The notes: a model not told the origin generated them from the sequence alone. A DNA stretch of 37,760 nucleotides from Kiritimatiellia bacterium (GCA_007134735.1 SLKG01000166.1:1-37760); one strand, 5' to 3'; counted from the first letter of the stretch, positions 19,589 through 28,790 are shown. Numbers and translations: made by a program.

Positions 19589-19682
19589 GCGTGTCGGGTG
19601 TCGGGTGTATAATTCCAATGATTGGAAATGAAGCCTGAAAAACATTCCAACGATTGGAAGTTCCCGTCTTCACCCGACACGC
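19589..19682. repeat. Nested inverted repeats
   Basis: Outer GCGTGTCGGGTG (19589-19600) / CACCCGACACGC (19671-19682); inner palindromes TTCCAATGATTGGAA (19613-19627) and TTCCAACGATTGGAA (19645-19659). Confidence 0.85.
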
Positions 19683-19692
19683 GACACCCTTC

Positions 19693-20655
19693 TCACTCCA
19701 ACCCCACGGCTTCCCGCGCGCGTTTCAATGTTTTCACGGCTTCCGCGCGCGCCCGTTCGGCGCCGCGCCGGAGCACCGCTTCCACGGCATCCGGATTCCG
19801 GGCCAATTCCTCCCGCTTTTCGCGGAGGGGCGCGAAGCGTGCCTCGAACAACTCCAACAACTCCTTCTTGGCCTGACCGTAACCCAGCCCGCCCCGGCGG
19901 TACCGTTCCGCCAAATCCTCCTGCTGTTCCGCAGTGGCCAGCAGTCTATAGAGCGCGAAGACATTGCACTCCTCCGGATTCTTCTTGTCCTCCACCGTCT
20001 TGCTGTCGGTTACGATCCGCATGATGCTCTGTTTCGCCTGCTTGTGCGATTCGAAAATCTCGATCGTATTGCCATAGGATTTTGACATCTTGCGCCCGTC
20101 CAGACCCGGCACCACCGCCACGTCGTCCCGGATGGACGGTTCCGGGATCTTGAACACCTCGCCGAATTGATGATTGAACTTGAGCGCAAGATCCCGCGCC
20201 ACTTCCACGTGCTGTTTCTGGTCGCGGCCCACCGGCACCACGTCCGACTGCACGATGAGAATATCTGCGGCCATCAGCACCGGATAGGCAAACAACCCGT
20301 GGTTGGCCGAAATGCCGCGTGCCACCTTATCCTTGTACGAATGACACCGCTCCAACAGCCCCATGGGGGTCACGTTCGACAAAATCCATGTCAATTCCGT
20401 CACCTCCGGCACATCACTCTGGCGGTAGAACGCCGTGCGTTCCGGATCCAACCCGCAGGCCAGAAAATCAAGGGCCACGTCCAGGGTATGGCGGCGAAGA
20501 TGGGCTGCGTTCGATACCGAGGTCAGCGCGTGGTAGTTCGCGATAAAAATGAAGGCCTCGCCCTGTTGTTGCAATTCCAGGGCCGGTTTCATCATCCCCA
20601 GGTAATTGCCCAGATGCAGTTTCCCCGAGGGTTGTATGCCTGAAAGTATGCGCAT
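19693..20655 (-). CDS. trpS: Tryptophanyl-tRNA synthetase
   Basis: MRILSGIQPSGKLHLGNYLGMMKPAL; DRKQ-type VPVGRDQKQHVE; PGLDGRKMSKSYGNTI (KMSKS). Confidence 0.97.
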   Translation of the reverse strand: MRILSGIQPSGKLHLGNYLGMMKPALELQQQGEAFIFIANYHALTSVSNAAHLRRHTLDVALDFLACGLDPERTAFYRQSDVPEVTELTWILSNVTPMGLLERCHSYKDKVARGISANHGLFAYPVLMAADILIVQSDVVPVGRDQKQHVEVARDLALKFNHQFGEVFKIPEPSIRDDVAVVPGLDGRKMSKSYGNTIEIFESHKQAKQSIMRIVTDSKTVEDKKNPEECNVFALYRLLATAEQQEDLAERYRRGGLGYGQAKKELLELFEARFAPLREKREELARNPDAVEAVLRRGAERARAEAVKTLKRAREAVGLE

Positions 20656-20787
20656 GGTTCTACGAACTCCGATTCATGAATACATTTGGGAACAAATGAA
20701 AAAAGGAGGCTAATCCAAGTATCCCGACCGATCAAAGCAAAAATGTGCCGGGCACTTGGGGCGGGGCTCATCCTTCGGTCGTCTTAA

Positions 20788-20860
20788 GCACAACGCATGC
20801 TCTTGACAGGCAGGAATGCCTGTCTTACTGACTTCGTAGCGCCCTGCTCCAGCAGAGCGC
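20788..20860. repeat. Partial composite repeat: 41-bp tail of the 103-bp unit plus the GCGCCCTGCTCCAGCAGNGCGC hairpin
   Basis: 20788-20828 matches the tail of the 26977-27079 unit with 3 mismatches; hairpin at 20839-20860. Confidence 0.85.
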
Positions 20861-20937
20861 TCTTTGGATTCATTAACCCCGATTGCCCGATCCTGCCCCC
20901 CTGCCGGTTTATTGGGCGAATCCTCGGGCAGACACAG

Positions 20938-20959
20938 GGTCAGGCGAGGCCGCCTGACC
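20938..20959. repeat. Short hairpin repeat GGTCAGGCG-AGGC-CGCCTGACC
   Basis: Perfect 9-bp stem followed by TACA. Confidence 0.8.
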
Positions 20960-20993
20960 TACAGTACACGGCCTCCCGCGCAAGGCAATAGTA

Positions 20994-21014
20994 GGACAGG
21001 CGGCTCGCCTGTCC
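20994..21014. repeat. Short hairpin repeat GGACAGGCG-GCT-CGCCTGTCC
   Basis: Perfect 9-bp stem preceded by GTA. Confidence 0.8.
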
Positions 21015-21201
21015 GGAGCATGGAGAGAACAACCCGTGTGAGCGGCGATGAAGCATCCATCCTCGTTCCCACACCGGAGAACTTCTTTTCTTTCCCGGTT
21101 TCTTCCATCCCGGCTCATCGGCACACGATAGCGCGCGACGAGAACGGATTACGAGTGAAGGCAGAATCGTCTTCCGTAATAGAATCCGACTCTCCCCTTC
21201 C

Positions 21202-22431
21202 TCATCGGTCCTCCGGAAACGCGAAGGTTTTGATGACCGGCATGTGTTGCATCTCCTTCGCCCCGGAATCATCCCTGCGGATGGGGTGCGGAGGGTCTTC
21301 CCACAGGCGGCTGTCAAAAACCAGCCCTTTGGTGAAGACCTGGGTCCCCAACACATGGGGATGATGCCGCGCATCCAGACGCCGGCAGGGCAACACGTAA
21401 TCATACGGCCGGTTGCGCCTTCGGTTCGTATTCTCGTTTCCGGCCTGGTCGGCGGGACGGCGGCCGTCCGTCACCACGCCGTCCAATACGCCCATCGCCA
21501 TTTCCCCCCGCCACCGCGTATTGAGATCGGCTGCAATCACGACATAATGCTCCGGATCGAAGTATTCCCGGATATACGATTTCAACCGCTCGGCCTGCCT
21601 CCGACGGTCGGTGGCGGAACCGGTGGCCAGAAAATGCGCGCTCACCGCCTGCAGATGACGGTCGGAACCCGGAATATCAATAATCGCCCACACGAAATTA
21701 CGATTGCCGACACCCGGGTCTTCCCAGACCCCCCAGGATCGAATCGGCCATCGGCTGATGATGCCGCACGGCAACGGGGCATCGGCTTCCACGACATACT
21801 CATACTGCGCGCCAAAGACCTCATCCACAAAAGCGCGCCGTGTAATCCCGTTCGTCATCCGGAATTCCTGGATGCCGACTACGTCCGGCATCAGCCCCCG
21901 CATCAACCGTTTGCCCGGCTCCCGGTATTGCTGGCGCCGTCCGCTGGTCAGGTTCGCGGCCATGACGGTTACGCTGTCCGCGTCCCGGATACCGATATGG
22001 CATACCGCGTCTTCGCCGGGCCGATACCCCCGTCCGCCGGCCAGGACCAGGCGGGCGCGCCGCGGTCCCTCCGGCATGCCGTTCAACGGAGCGTCCAAAA
22101 CAACTTCCCGGTAAACCGGACCCGTGGCATGAAACACCAGCGAGGTTTCGGACAGGATGAAGTCCCGGCCGGGCCGCGCCGGACCCTCTTTCCGGATTTC
22201 GATACGCGCATCGGCCGGCGCGTCCAGTTTCACCCGTAATACCACGCCGGTTTGACCCTCCTCAATATGGACGTCCCGGATCTCGAACCCGGCGACCGGC
22301 TGATGCGGTTCCCCTCCGCCGAAACACATCCACGCCGCCGACAATAGAATACCGCACCACACCGACCATGCCCTGCGGGCTGTCGAGCAGGAATACAATC
22401 GTTTTTCGCCCCACAACATACAGACCACCAT
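21202..22431 (-). CDS. Exported endonuclease/exonuclease/phosphatase family protein with N-terminal Calx-beta-like region
   Basis: VMAANLTSG, DVVGIQEF, VSAHFLAT, VVIAADLNTR, RPYDYVL motifs; the ORF start at 22518 lies in a repeat, so an internal Met around 22431 is more plausible. Confidence 0.8.
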   Translation of the reverse strand: MVVCMLWGEKRLYSCSTARRAWSVWCGILLSAAWMCFGGGEPHQPVAGFEIRDVHIEEGQTGVVLRVKLDAPADARIEIRKEGPARPGRDFILSETSLVFHATGPVYREVVLDAPLNGMPEGPRRARLVLAGGRGYRPGEDAVCHIGIRDADSVTVMAANLTSGRRQQYREPGKRLMRGLMPDVVGIQEFRMTNGITRRAFVDEVFGAQYEYVVEADAPLPCGIISRWPIRSWGVWEDPGVGNRNFVWAIIDIPGSDRHLQAVSAHFLATGSATDRRRQAERLKSYIREYFDPEHYVVIAADLNTRWRGEMAMGVLDGVVTDGRRPADQAGNENTNRRRNRPYDYVLPCRRLDARHHPHVLGTQVFTKGLVFDSRLWEDPPHPIRRDDSGAKEMQHMPVIKTFAFPEDR

Positions 22432-22441
22432 ACACCAAATC

Positions 22442-22551
22442 GACAGGAATGCCTGTCCTTCTGTCTTCGTGGCGCCCTGCTCCAGCAGGGCGCTTGGATT
22501 CGTCAACCCACATGACATGGCCCTATCCGGCTCCCTGCTGGAGCAGGGAGC
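22442..22551. repeat. Composite repeat copy: GACAGGAATGCCTGTC, GCGCCCTGCTCCAGCAGGGCGC and GCTCCCTGCTGGAGCAGGGAGC hairpins
   Basis: Hairpins at 22442-22457, 22472-22493 and 22530-22551. Confidence 0.85.
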
Positions 22552-22679
22552 TAATAAGATTCGTTCTCACACACACGCATGTCTCCGCCCTCTTTCCTTC
22601 GCTTTTTTTTGCGGCTTCTTCTCCTCATTCGGAAGCACACGCTATAAACGAACAGGGCCCGAAAGGGTATGATCACGGG

Positions 22680-25600
22680 GTGTTTCGTCCTGTTCTATTA
22701 AGAGTTATTCTGTTGTTCATCGTGGTTGCGGGGGGGGCCGGTTCGGCGGCCCGGGGAGAAACACAGTCGATCGCATTGAGCATTACGCCGCTGCCGGACG
22801 GAAGCTTTGGATTGAGCTTCCCGTCGGTAACGGGTGTTTTCTACACGATCGAGCATCGCCCTAACCTCGGAGTCGAATCCCCGTGGCAGAATCTCTCCGA
22901 ATTCGATCAGGTCCCCGGCACGGGCGAAACCATGACCCATGTGGATACGGACGCCGCGGCGCCGGCCGTAACCCGACGCTATTATCGTCTCCGTATCGAA
23001 CCCGACACCGGCCCCACCGAATACATCCTCGCCCTTTATGAGTTCACGGAAACCAACCCTGTCCCGCAAGTCGTGGCTTCCGGCATTACGGCTACGGATT
23101 TTGATATTTCGTCGGGATCGCTGAATTACGGCCATTTTCACGCGGACACCTGGACCGGTTCGGGCGTTCCCTATGCCCAGGGCAATTCCGGTTGGGATAT
23201 ACTCAACGTAGAGAATGCCAAATATTTCACCTACACGATCACGGCCGATGAGAACATGGTTTTCTCGGTCACCAACCTGCGCTTCCTCGCCCGGGCGTCG
23301 ACCCACGGGCCGTCCGCGATCGGAGTCTTTCTCAACGGGGCGTTGGTACACGAACAGGATATGCCGGTGGACGAAACACTGTCCATCATCATTCCGGTAT
23401 TTGGTCAAAACAACCTCACCCAGGCCGTGATCCGCATTCCGGGGTGGGACAACGATTCGCGCGAAACCGGCGGCGGGGGACACTTCCGCATCGACGACGT
23501 GCAGGCCGAGGGCACGGTCGGCATCCAGCCGGAACAGGTACCGCCCACGGTAACGGATCCCGTATTCTTCAATATCAGCGATACGTCCGCCACGCTGGGC
23601 GGCACGGTCAGCGACGACGGGTATGCGACCGTCACCGAACGCGGCGTGTTCTGGAGCATCACCCCGGGATTTGATCCTCCTTCCGAGGGTACGAAGGTTT
23701 CAGAAACCGGCGAATTCAGTCCGGAATCCTTCACCCTCAATGTCACGGGTCTTCCTTCCGACACGAACATCTATTTCCGCGCGTTCGCCACCAATTCCGC
23801 GGGCATGGGCCTCTCGGAAGAGACCTCCTTCAAGACCACGGACGAACCCGCGCTGGCCCTTCCGGTGGTCACCGAGCCCACCGCCTTGGATATCACCGAA
23901 ACAACCGCCTGGCTGGGGGGGACGATCGAGGACGACGGCGGCGGCATCCTCGTTGAGCGCGGCGTGTACTGGAGCACGTCGGCGGACTTTGAGCCGCCCG
24001 AAGAAGGCAACAAGGTCTATGTGACGGGCGAATTCGATCTTGGAGCCTTCTCGGTATATGTAAGCGGGCTGCCGAGCGATACGGAAATTTTCTTCCGGGC
24101 TTTCGCGGCCAATGCCGAGCAGACCGGATACACCGATTTGGACTCTTTCGTGACGCCCGCCGATGACGACCTGGTCCTGTACACCTTTACCGGCTACACG
24201 GCCAACCCGGAAGCCCACCGCGAAAGCATTGCGCCCACTTCGCTGGATATATCCGCGGGCAGTTATGAATTCGGTTGGAGCGCGTCGGATGCAAGCCAAT
24301 GGGAAAGCCTGGGGGGAACTGAGCCGTACGTGGAGGGCCGCGGTGGCGGCTACTGGAACGCGAACAATCAATCAGACGCCCGGTACTTTCACTTCACCCT
24401 GACCGCCGACAGCGGTTGGATGATGACCGTTACCGGGGTCAGTTACCTGGCCTATGCCAGCCGGCAAGGCCCATCAGCGGTCGGGGTGTCCCTGAACGGA
24501 GACCCCGTTCACGCGGAAAATATGCCGCAGGATACGGTCATTCAGGTGGAGGCGCCCGTTGCCGGATATGAAGATCTTTCCACCGCTGAGATTCGTATCC
24601 AGGGTTGGGACAACGGCTCCCGCAACACCACGGGGCGCGGGGCGTATCGCATCGATACCGTCCGGGTGCACGGCTTCATGACGATGGACCCGAACATCGG
24701 CGTGCCGACCGTGACCAACCCGAGCGTGTCGGGCGTCCAGTCGTTTTCGGCAACGCTGGGCGGCACGATAACGGATGACGGCGGGGCGACGGTTACGGAA
24801 CGCGGCGTGTACTGGAGCACGGTGGAAAACTTCTCGCCTCCGGCCCAGGGCACGAAGGTGTCCGAGGCGGGAACCTTTGGTATCGGCGACTTCACCTTGA
24901 ACGTCCATCAGCTTCCGCCGGACACCCCGATCTATTTCAGGGCCTTCGCGAAGTCGGTCGCCGGCGCCGGGTTCACCGAACAGGCCTCCTTCACGACGGA
25001 ACCGTACGACGCGGAATTGTTGTCGCTGTACGAGTTTACCGATCAGGTTGTCACGCCGCACGCGCGTCATCCGCATATCGTATCATCGCATTTCGTGCAC
25101 AACACGGGCCGGCCCGGATTCGGAAGCCACAACGAGGCGACTTGGACGGGATCGGGCGTCCCCTACGCCCAGATGGCCGGCAACCTGGCGCGGACGAGCC
25201 CGACCAACGCGCGGCACTTCGTGTACTCTCTGGAGGCGCCGTGGGGAACCACGTTCGATATCAGCCACATCCGTTTTCTGGCCCGGGCCACCGACCAGGG
25301 ACCCTCGGCATTGAGCGTTTCCATCGACGGCGACATCATCCACACCCAGAACATGCCCGCCAACGAGACCCTCTCGGTCAGTGTCCCGGTCACCGGCTAC
25401 ACGGATATTGAGCTGGCCACAATCCGGATCCTGGGATGGGACAACGGCACCCGCGAGACGGCCGGAACCGGGCTGATGCAGATCGACGACGTGCGCACGG
25501 AAGGCTCGGTAAGCGGCACGGTCTCGGAACCCGTGACCGAGGGCCGCCACGTTCGGGTGGCCTCTTACAACATCGAAGACGGCATCGGACAGATCGGAAG

Positions 25601-26900
25601 CGCGAATTACACGGCGCTGACATCGGTGCTGGTAAGACTGGATGCGGACATCATCGCCTTCCAGGAAGTGTATGCCAGCGAGTACGACGACTGGGTCGCG
25701 TTGGCCGCGGCACTGGGCTACGACCATACCGCCCTGGCGCCCGAAGGCGACATCAGCGGCACGCAGCGGACCGCCTATTACAGCCGGTTCCCGATCGATT
25801 CGGTACACGCCGTCCTCTCCCCGCCGGGGGCGAGCGAAATGACGCGGGCCGTGTTGCGCGTCGTGATCGACGTGCCCGACGCGGAGAATCCGCTGGTGAT
25901 CTGGAACGCGCACAAGAAGGCGATGGGCGGCGAACTCAACCACTTCCGACGCGCCGTGGAAACCCTGCGGATCGTGCAGGATATCGAGACCTACCGGGCG
26001 GCAAATACCGCGCATGTTGAATTTGTCGTGCTCGGCGACATGAATGCGGATGTCTATACCGAAGACCAATCCGTCCTGTTTACCGAAGATTGGTATGAGG
26101 ACAACGAGTCCGATCTTCCGCAATCCTTTGTCCTCGGCGAGGACATTGATTTTCCGGTGTACTACTACCGGTTCCCGGACGACCGCTATGAACACGTGAC
26201 GGGGGGGCTGCACCGTCCGGTGGTTCGCCAGCAGGACCGGAACAGCGTGTACTCGTTCGAGAACCCGAGCTTCATCTCCCGCCTGGACTATGTCCTGGTC
26301 AGCGACGCGCTCGCCGCCCGGGCGCCGGCAGGCGAAATCTATTATTCGGGACACGACGGAACCTATGCCGGCCTGCCCAAAGCCGGCGACCCGCTTCCCG
26401 CGGTGACCAGTTGGACGGCGTCAGATCATCTGCCCATCATCATCGACCTCTACATGAGCGCCGCGGCCGGCCCAACGGAGAGGGGCGAATTCTCGGTGGA
26501 AGAAGAGCTCATCGGAAAAGAAGACAAGGAAGAACCGGATGCATTCGTGGTCCTGTCTCAAACCTGGACCGGTGACGACGAAAGCCGGGAGGAGGACACG
26601 AAATCCGATTCGGATGACCTCACGGGAATCATCACGCTGGAAGAAGTGGCTCTTGTTACCCGGCTGGAAATCGTTCCGTTAAGCGGCGGCCGGTTTGCGC
26701 TTCGGTTCCCGTCTGAGATCGGATTCACCTACACACTCGAAGCCCGGAACGGATACGGCCGGGACGCGGCGTGGAACGTGTTGGACGGGTTTCAGGCGAT
26801 CCCCGGCACAGGCGGAACCATGAGCCATGTCGATAAACCTTCGCCCGATGGCGGCATCCGGTTCTATCGCGTGCGCATCTCGCGCGACGGGATACGGTAG
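22680..26900 (+). CDS. Large modular exported EEP-domain protein with repeated beta-sandwich and FN3-like domains
   Basis: Probable GTG start at 22680 giving signal peptide MFRPVLLRVILLFIVVAGGAGSAARG. Three ~170-aa repeats ending in GWDN...R, three FN3-like repeats (TLGGT..DDGG..V.ERGVYWS), then EEP core ASYNIEDG, DIIAFQEV, VVLGDMNADV, RLDYVLVS, SDHLPIIIDL. Confidence 0.85.
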   Translation: MFRPVLLRVILLFIVVAGGAGSAARGETQSIALSITPLPDGSFGLSFPSVTGVFYTIEHRPNLGVESPWQNLSEFDQVPGTGETMTHVDTDAAAPAVTRRYYRLRIEPDTGPTEYILALYEFTETNPVPQVVASGITATDFDISSGSLNYGHFHADTWTGSGVPYAQGNSGWDILNVENAKYFTYTITADENMVFSVTNLRFLARASTHGPSAIGVFLNGALVHEQDMPVDETLSIIIPVFGQNNLTQAVIRIPGWDNDSRETGGGGHFRIDDVQAEGTVGIQPEQVPPTVTDPVFFNISDTSATLGGTVSDDGYATVTERGVFWSITPGFDPPSEGTKVSETGEFSPESFTLNVTGLPSDTNIYFRAFATNSAGMGLSEETSFKTTDEPALALPVVTEPTALDITETTAWLGGTIEDDGGGILVERGVYWSTSADFEPPEEGNKVYVTGEFDLGAFSVYVSGLPSDTEIFFRAFAANAEQTGYTDLDSFVTPADDDLVLYTFTGYTANPEAHRESIAPTSLDISAGSYEFGWSASDASQWESLGGTEPYVEGRGGGYWNANNQSDARYFHFTLTADSGWMMTVTGVSYLAYASRQGPSAVGVSLNGDPVHAENMPQDTVIQVEAPVAGYEDLSTAEIRIQGWDNGSRNTTGRGAYRIDTVRVHGFMTMDPNIGVPTVTNPSVSGVQSFSATLGGTITDDGGATVTERGVYWSTVENFSPPAQGTKVSEAGTFGIGDFTLNVHQLPPDTPIYFRAFAKSVAGAGFTEQASFTTEPYDAELLSLYEFTDQVVTPHARHPHIVSSHFVHNTGRPGFGSHNEATWTGSGVPYAQMAGNLARTSPTNARHFVYSLEAPWGTTFDISHIRFLARATDQGPSALSVSIDGDIIHTQNMPANETLSVSVPVTGYTDIELATIRILGWDNGTRETAGTGLMQIDDVRTEGSVSGTVSEPVTEGRHVRVASYNIEDGIGQIGSANYTALTSVLVRLDADIIAFQEVYASEYDDWVALAAALGYDHTALAPEGDISGTQRTAYYSRFPIDSVHAVLSPPGASEMTRAVLRVVIDVPDAENPLVIWNAHKKAMGGELNHFRRAVETLRIVQDIETYRAANTAHVEFVVLGDMNADVYTEDQSVLFTEDWYEDNESDLPQSFVLGEDIDFPVYYYRFPDDRYEHVTGGLHRPVVRQQDRNSVYSFENPSFISRLDYVLVSDALAARAPAGEIYYSGHDGTYAGLPKAGDPLPAVTSWTASDHLPIIIDLYMSAAAGPTERGEFSVEEELIGKEDKEEPDAFVVLSQTWTGDDESREEDTKSDSDDLTGIITLEEVALVTRLEIVPLSGGRFALRFPSEIGFTYTLEARNGYGRDAAWNVLDGFQAIPGTGGTMSHVDKPSPDGGIRFYRVRISRDGIR

Positions 26901-26924
26901 GGGCTTCGCAAGCGAAGCCCCTAC
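26897..26924. repeat. Perfect 13-bp hairpin overlapping the stop codon of the large EEP gene
   Basis: GTAGGGGCTTCGC-AA-GCGAAGCCCCTAC; TAG stop at 26898-26900 lies inside the left arm. Confidence 0.9.
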
Positions 26925-26976
26925 ATTCCCACGCAAGATTCATTCAATATGCGTCGGCGTGTCTGTCCTCCCCCGC

Positions 26977-27110
26977 GCATGATCAAGCGCATACGCGGAA
27001 CAAGCGCCGGGCATGGCTCGATTCCTTGTTCTTCTCATGCACAACTCATGCTCCCGACAGGCAGGAATGCCTGTCTTACGGCCTTCGTGGCGCCCTGCTC
27101 CAGCAGGGCG
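26977..27110. repeat. 103-bp unit copy 1 (26977-27079) plus GCGCCCTGCTCCAGCAGGGCG hairpin (27090-27110)
   Basis: By-eye ungapped alignment: 85/103 identical to copy 2 and 86/103 to copy 3. Confidence 0.9.
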
Positions 27111-27227
27111 TTCTCTTGGAAGCAACCCACCCGCCGTGTCCTATTCTGTTCCCTGCCGGCTTGTCAGGCGTAGTCCTGACCAAGAGGCAGAACGAAGGAG
27201 GAGTGTCACTCCGAATAAAGCCCGCGG

Positions 27228-28790
27228 TCACCGCGTAATGAGAACCCGGTAATATCGCCGATTCTCCACGGGAGGAAAGGATCCCGTTTCCGACCCGTCA
27301 TCCGTCCACCGCGCTTCTCCGCCCGTGAACGTAATGGCGGAATGGTTGGTCAGGGTGACCCAGGAAAACAGGTCCGCGGAATACAGAACCCGGTAAGGAT
27401 GCCGGTCGGGGGCATGACCCGTGGCTTTCCAGGTCAGGACCGCCCCGGACGCATCCGGCGCCACGGATGCGTTCGCTTCGGTCAGGGCCAATTGTATCGA
27501 ATACGCGGCGTTCAACCGCCCCCACCCATAATAGGGATCCCAACCGGGCACATCGGACGCATCGCCCACCTGATCCTCGGCCCCGGCGCACAGCAATGTC
27601 CTTGCGGTTTCCTGATCGAACGACGGGCACACGGACGCCAGCAGAGCGGCGACCCCCGCCACCTGGGGCGCGGAAAACGACGTGCCCCACCAGTGCTCGA
27701 GGTTGCCGCTCAAGCCCACGGTATAGATGTTGGTTCCGGGTGCGACCAGATCGATTTCATCTCCCCAATTGCTGAACGAGGAACGAACGTCGTTGGAATC
27801 CGTTGCCCCCACGGTGATGCTCTCCGGAAGATTGCCCGGATAGGTAATAATGCCGCTTGAATGATTATGCGTTATGGTCACGAAGACCACCTCGTTTGAA
27901 ACCGCATGGCGTATGGCATCGGTCAGCGCCGTCAACGACCCGCTGCCCCCGGCGGAGAGATTGATGATCTTGGCCCCGTTGGCCACGGCATAATTGATTC
28001 CGTCCGCCCACCACGAATAGTAACCCCAGTTACCCGAATTCAACACCTTGACCGGCATGAGCATGCACGTCCAATCCACGCCGGCCACCAGCCGGTCGTT
28101 ATTGGCATTCGCCGCCAACACACCGGCCACGGCGGTGCCGTGGCCATGATCATCCGATGGATCATTGTTGTCGCTGACAAAGTTGTATCCCGGTACCAGG
28201 CGTCCGGCAAACTCGGCCTCCGACAGATCGATTCCACTATCCAGGACCGCCACGATGACATTGGTGGACCCGGTGGTCGAGGCCCACGCGCCGGTCGACT
28301 GGATGGTTTCGTGATGCCATTGAAGCGCGTATGACGGATCGGACGGGATTCCTCCTCCGAAGCCGACACCGTCCGGTTCCGCATACTCGATCCAGGGATG
28401 CCGCCGCAGATGTTCCAGCATCTCCGGAACGGTTACGCTTTTGTCCAGATGGACAATCAGGTGGGAGGCCTCCAGGTTGATACTCTCCATCTTCCTGTTT
28501 TGACCGCCGGCCTTCTGTCCCCGACTCCATTGATCAAAGCCGCTTTCCCGTACGCGCACACCGGCCGGCAACTGAAGAATCCGTTCGAGATCTCGGACGG
28601 CGAGTTCCGTCCGGCCGCGAGGATCCTTGCGGGTTGCGGCATCACTCAGTTTTATGATGACACGATTATTCGCACATAGATGACCGTTGATTGTAATCAA
28701 ATGAGCAGCGTCGGACGCGGAAAGCGCCGACCGCCCACCGGCCATCACCAGTATGAGCGCGATGAGCACAGTCCTGCATAGCGTCTTCAT
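27228..28790 (-). CDS. Subtilisin-like serine protease (S8 family), exported
   Basis: Catalytic motifs VIVAVLDSGID (D), DDHGHGTAVAGVLAAN (H), GTSFSAPQVAGVAALLA (S); signal peptide MKTLCRTVLIALILVMAGGRSALSA from ATG 28790. ORF track start 29030 lies in repeats. Confidence 0.94.
   Translation of the reverse strand: MKTLCRTVLIALILVMAGGRSALSASDAAHLITINGHLCANNRVIIKLSDAATRKDPRGRTELAVRDLERILQLPAGVRVRESGFDQWSRGQKAGGQNRKMESINLEASHLIVHLDKSVTVPEMLEHLRRHPWIEYAEPDGVGFGGGIPSDPSYALQWHHETIQSTGAWASTTGSTNVIVAVLDSGIDLSEAEFAGRLVPGYNFVSDNNDPSDDHGHGTAVAGVLAANANNDRLVAGVDWTCMLMPVKVLNSGNWGYYSWWADGINYAVANGAKIINLSAGGSGSLTALTDAIRHAVSNEVVFVTITHNHSSGIITYPGNLPESITVGATDSNDVRSSFSNWGDEIDLVAPGTNIYTVGLSGNLEHWWGTSFSAPQVAGVAALLASVCPSFDQETARTLLCAGAEDQVGDASDVPGWDPYYGWGRLNAAYSIQLALTEANASVAPDASGAVLTWKATGHAPDRHPYRVLYSADLFSWVTLTNHSAITFTGGEARWTDDGSETGSFPPVENRRYYRVLITR

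Noticed and set aside
20680-20720. Mini-ORF ATGAAAAAAGGAGGCTAA as a leader peptide for trpS
   Set aside because: It is on the plus strand while trpS is on the minus strand, and encodes no Trp codons.
20745-20755. Small palindrome GTGCCGGGCAC upstream of trpS
   Set aside because: Resembles short dispersed palindromes but is too short and single-copy in this window to claim.
22368-22679. N-terminal 104 residues of the 1510-aa ORF
   Set aside because: Translates repeat elements and overlaps the start of the divergent EEP1 gene; GTG at 22680 gives a proper signal peptide.
25083-26354. 423-aa minus-strand ORF opposite the large EEP protein
   Set aside because: Antisense shadow of a well-supported catalytic domain; no recognisable motif of its own.
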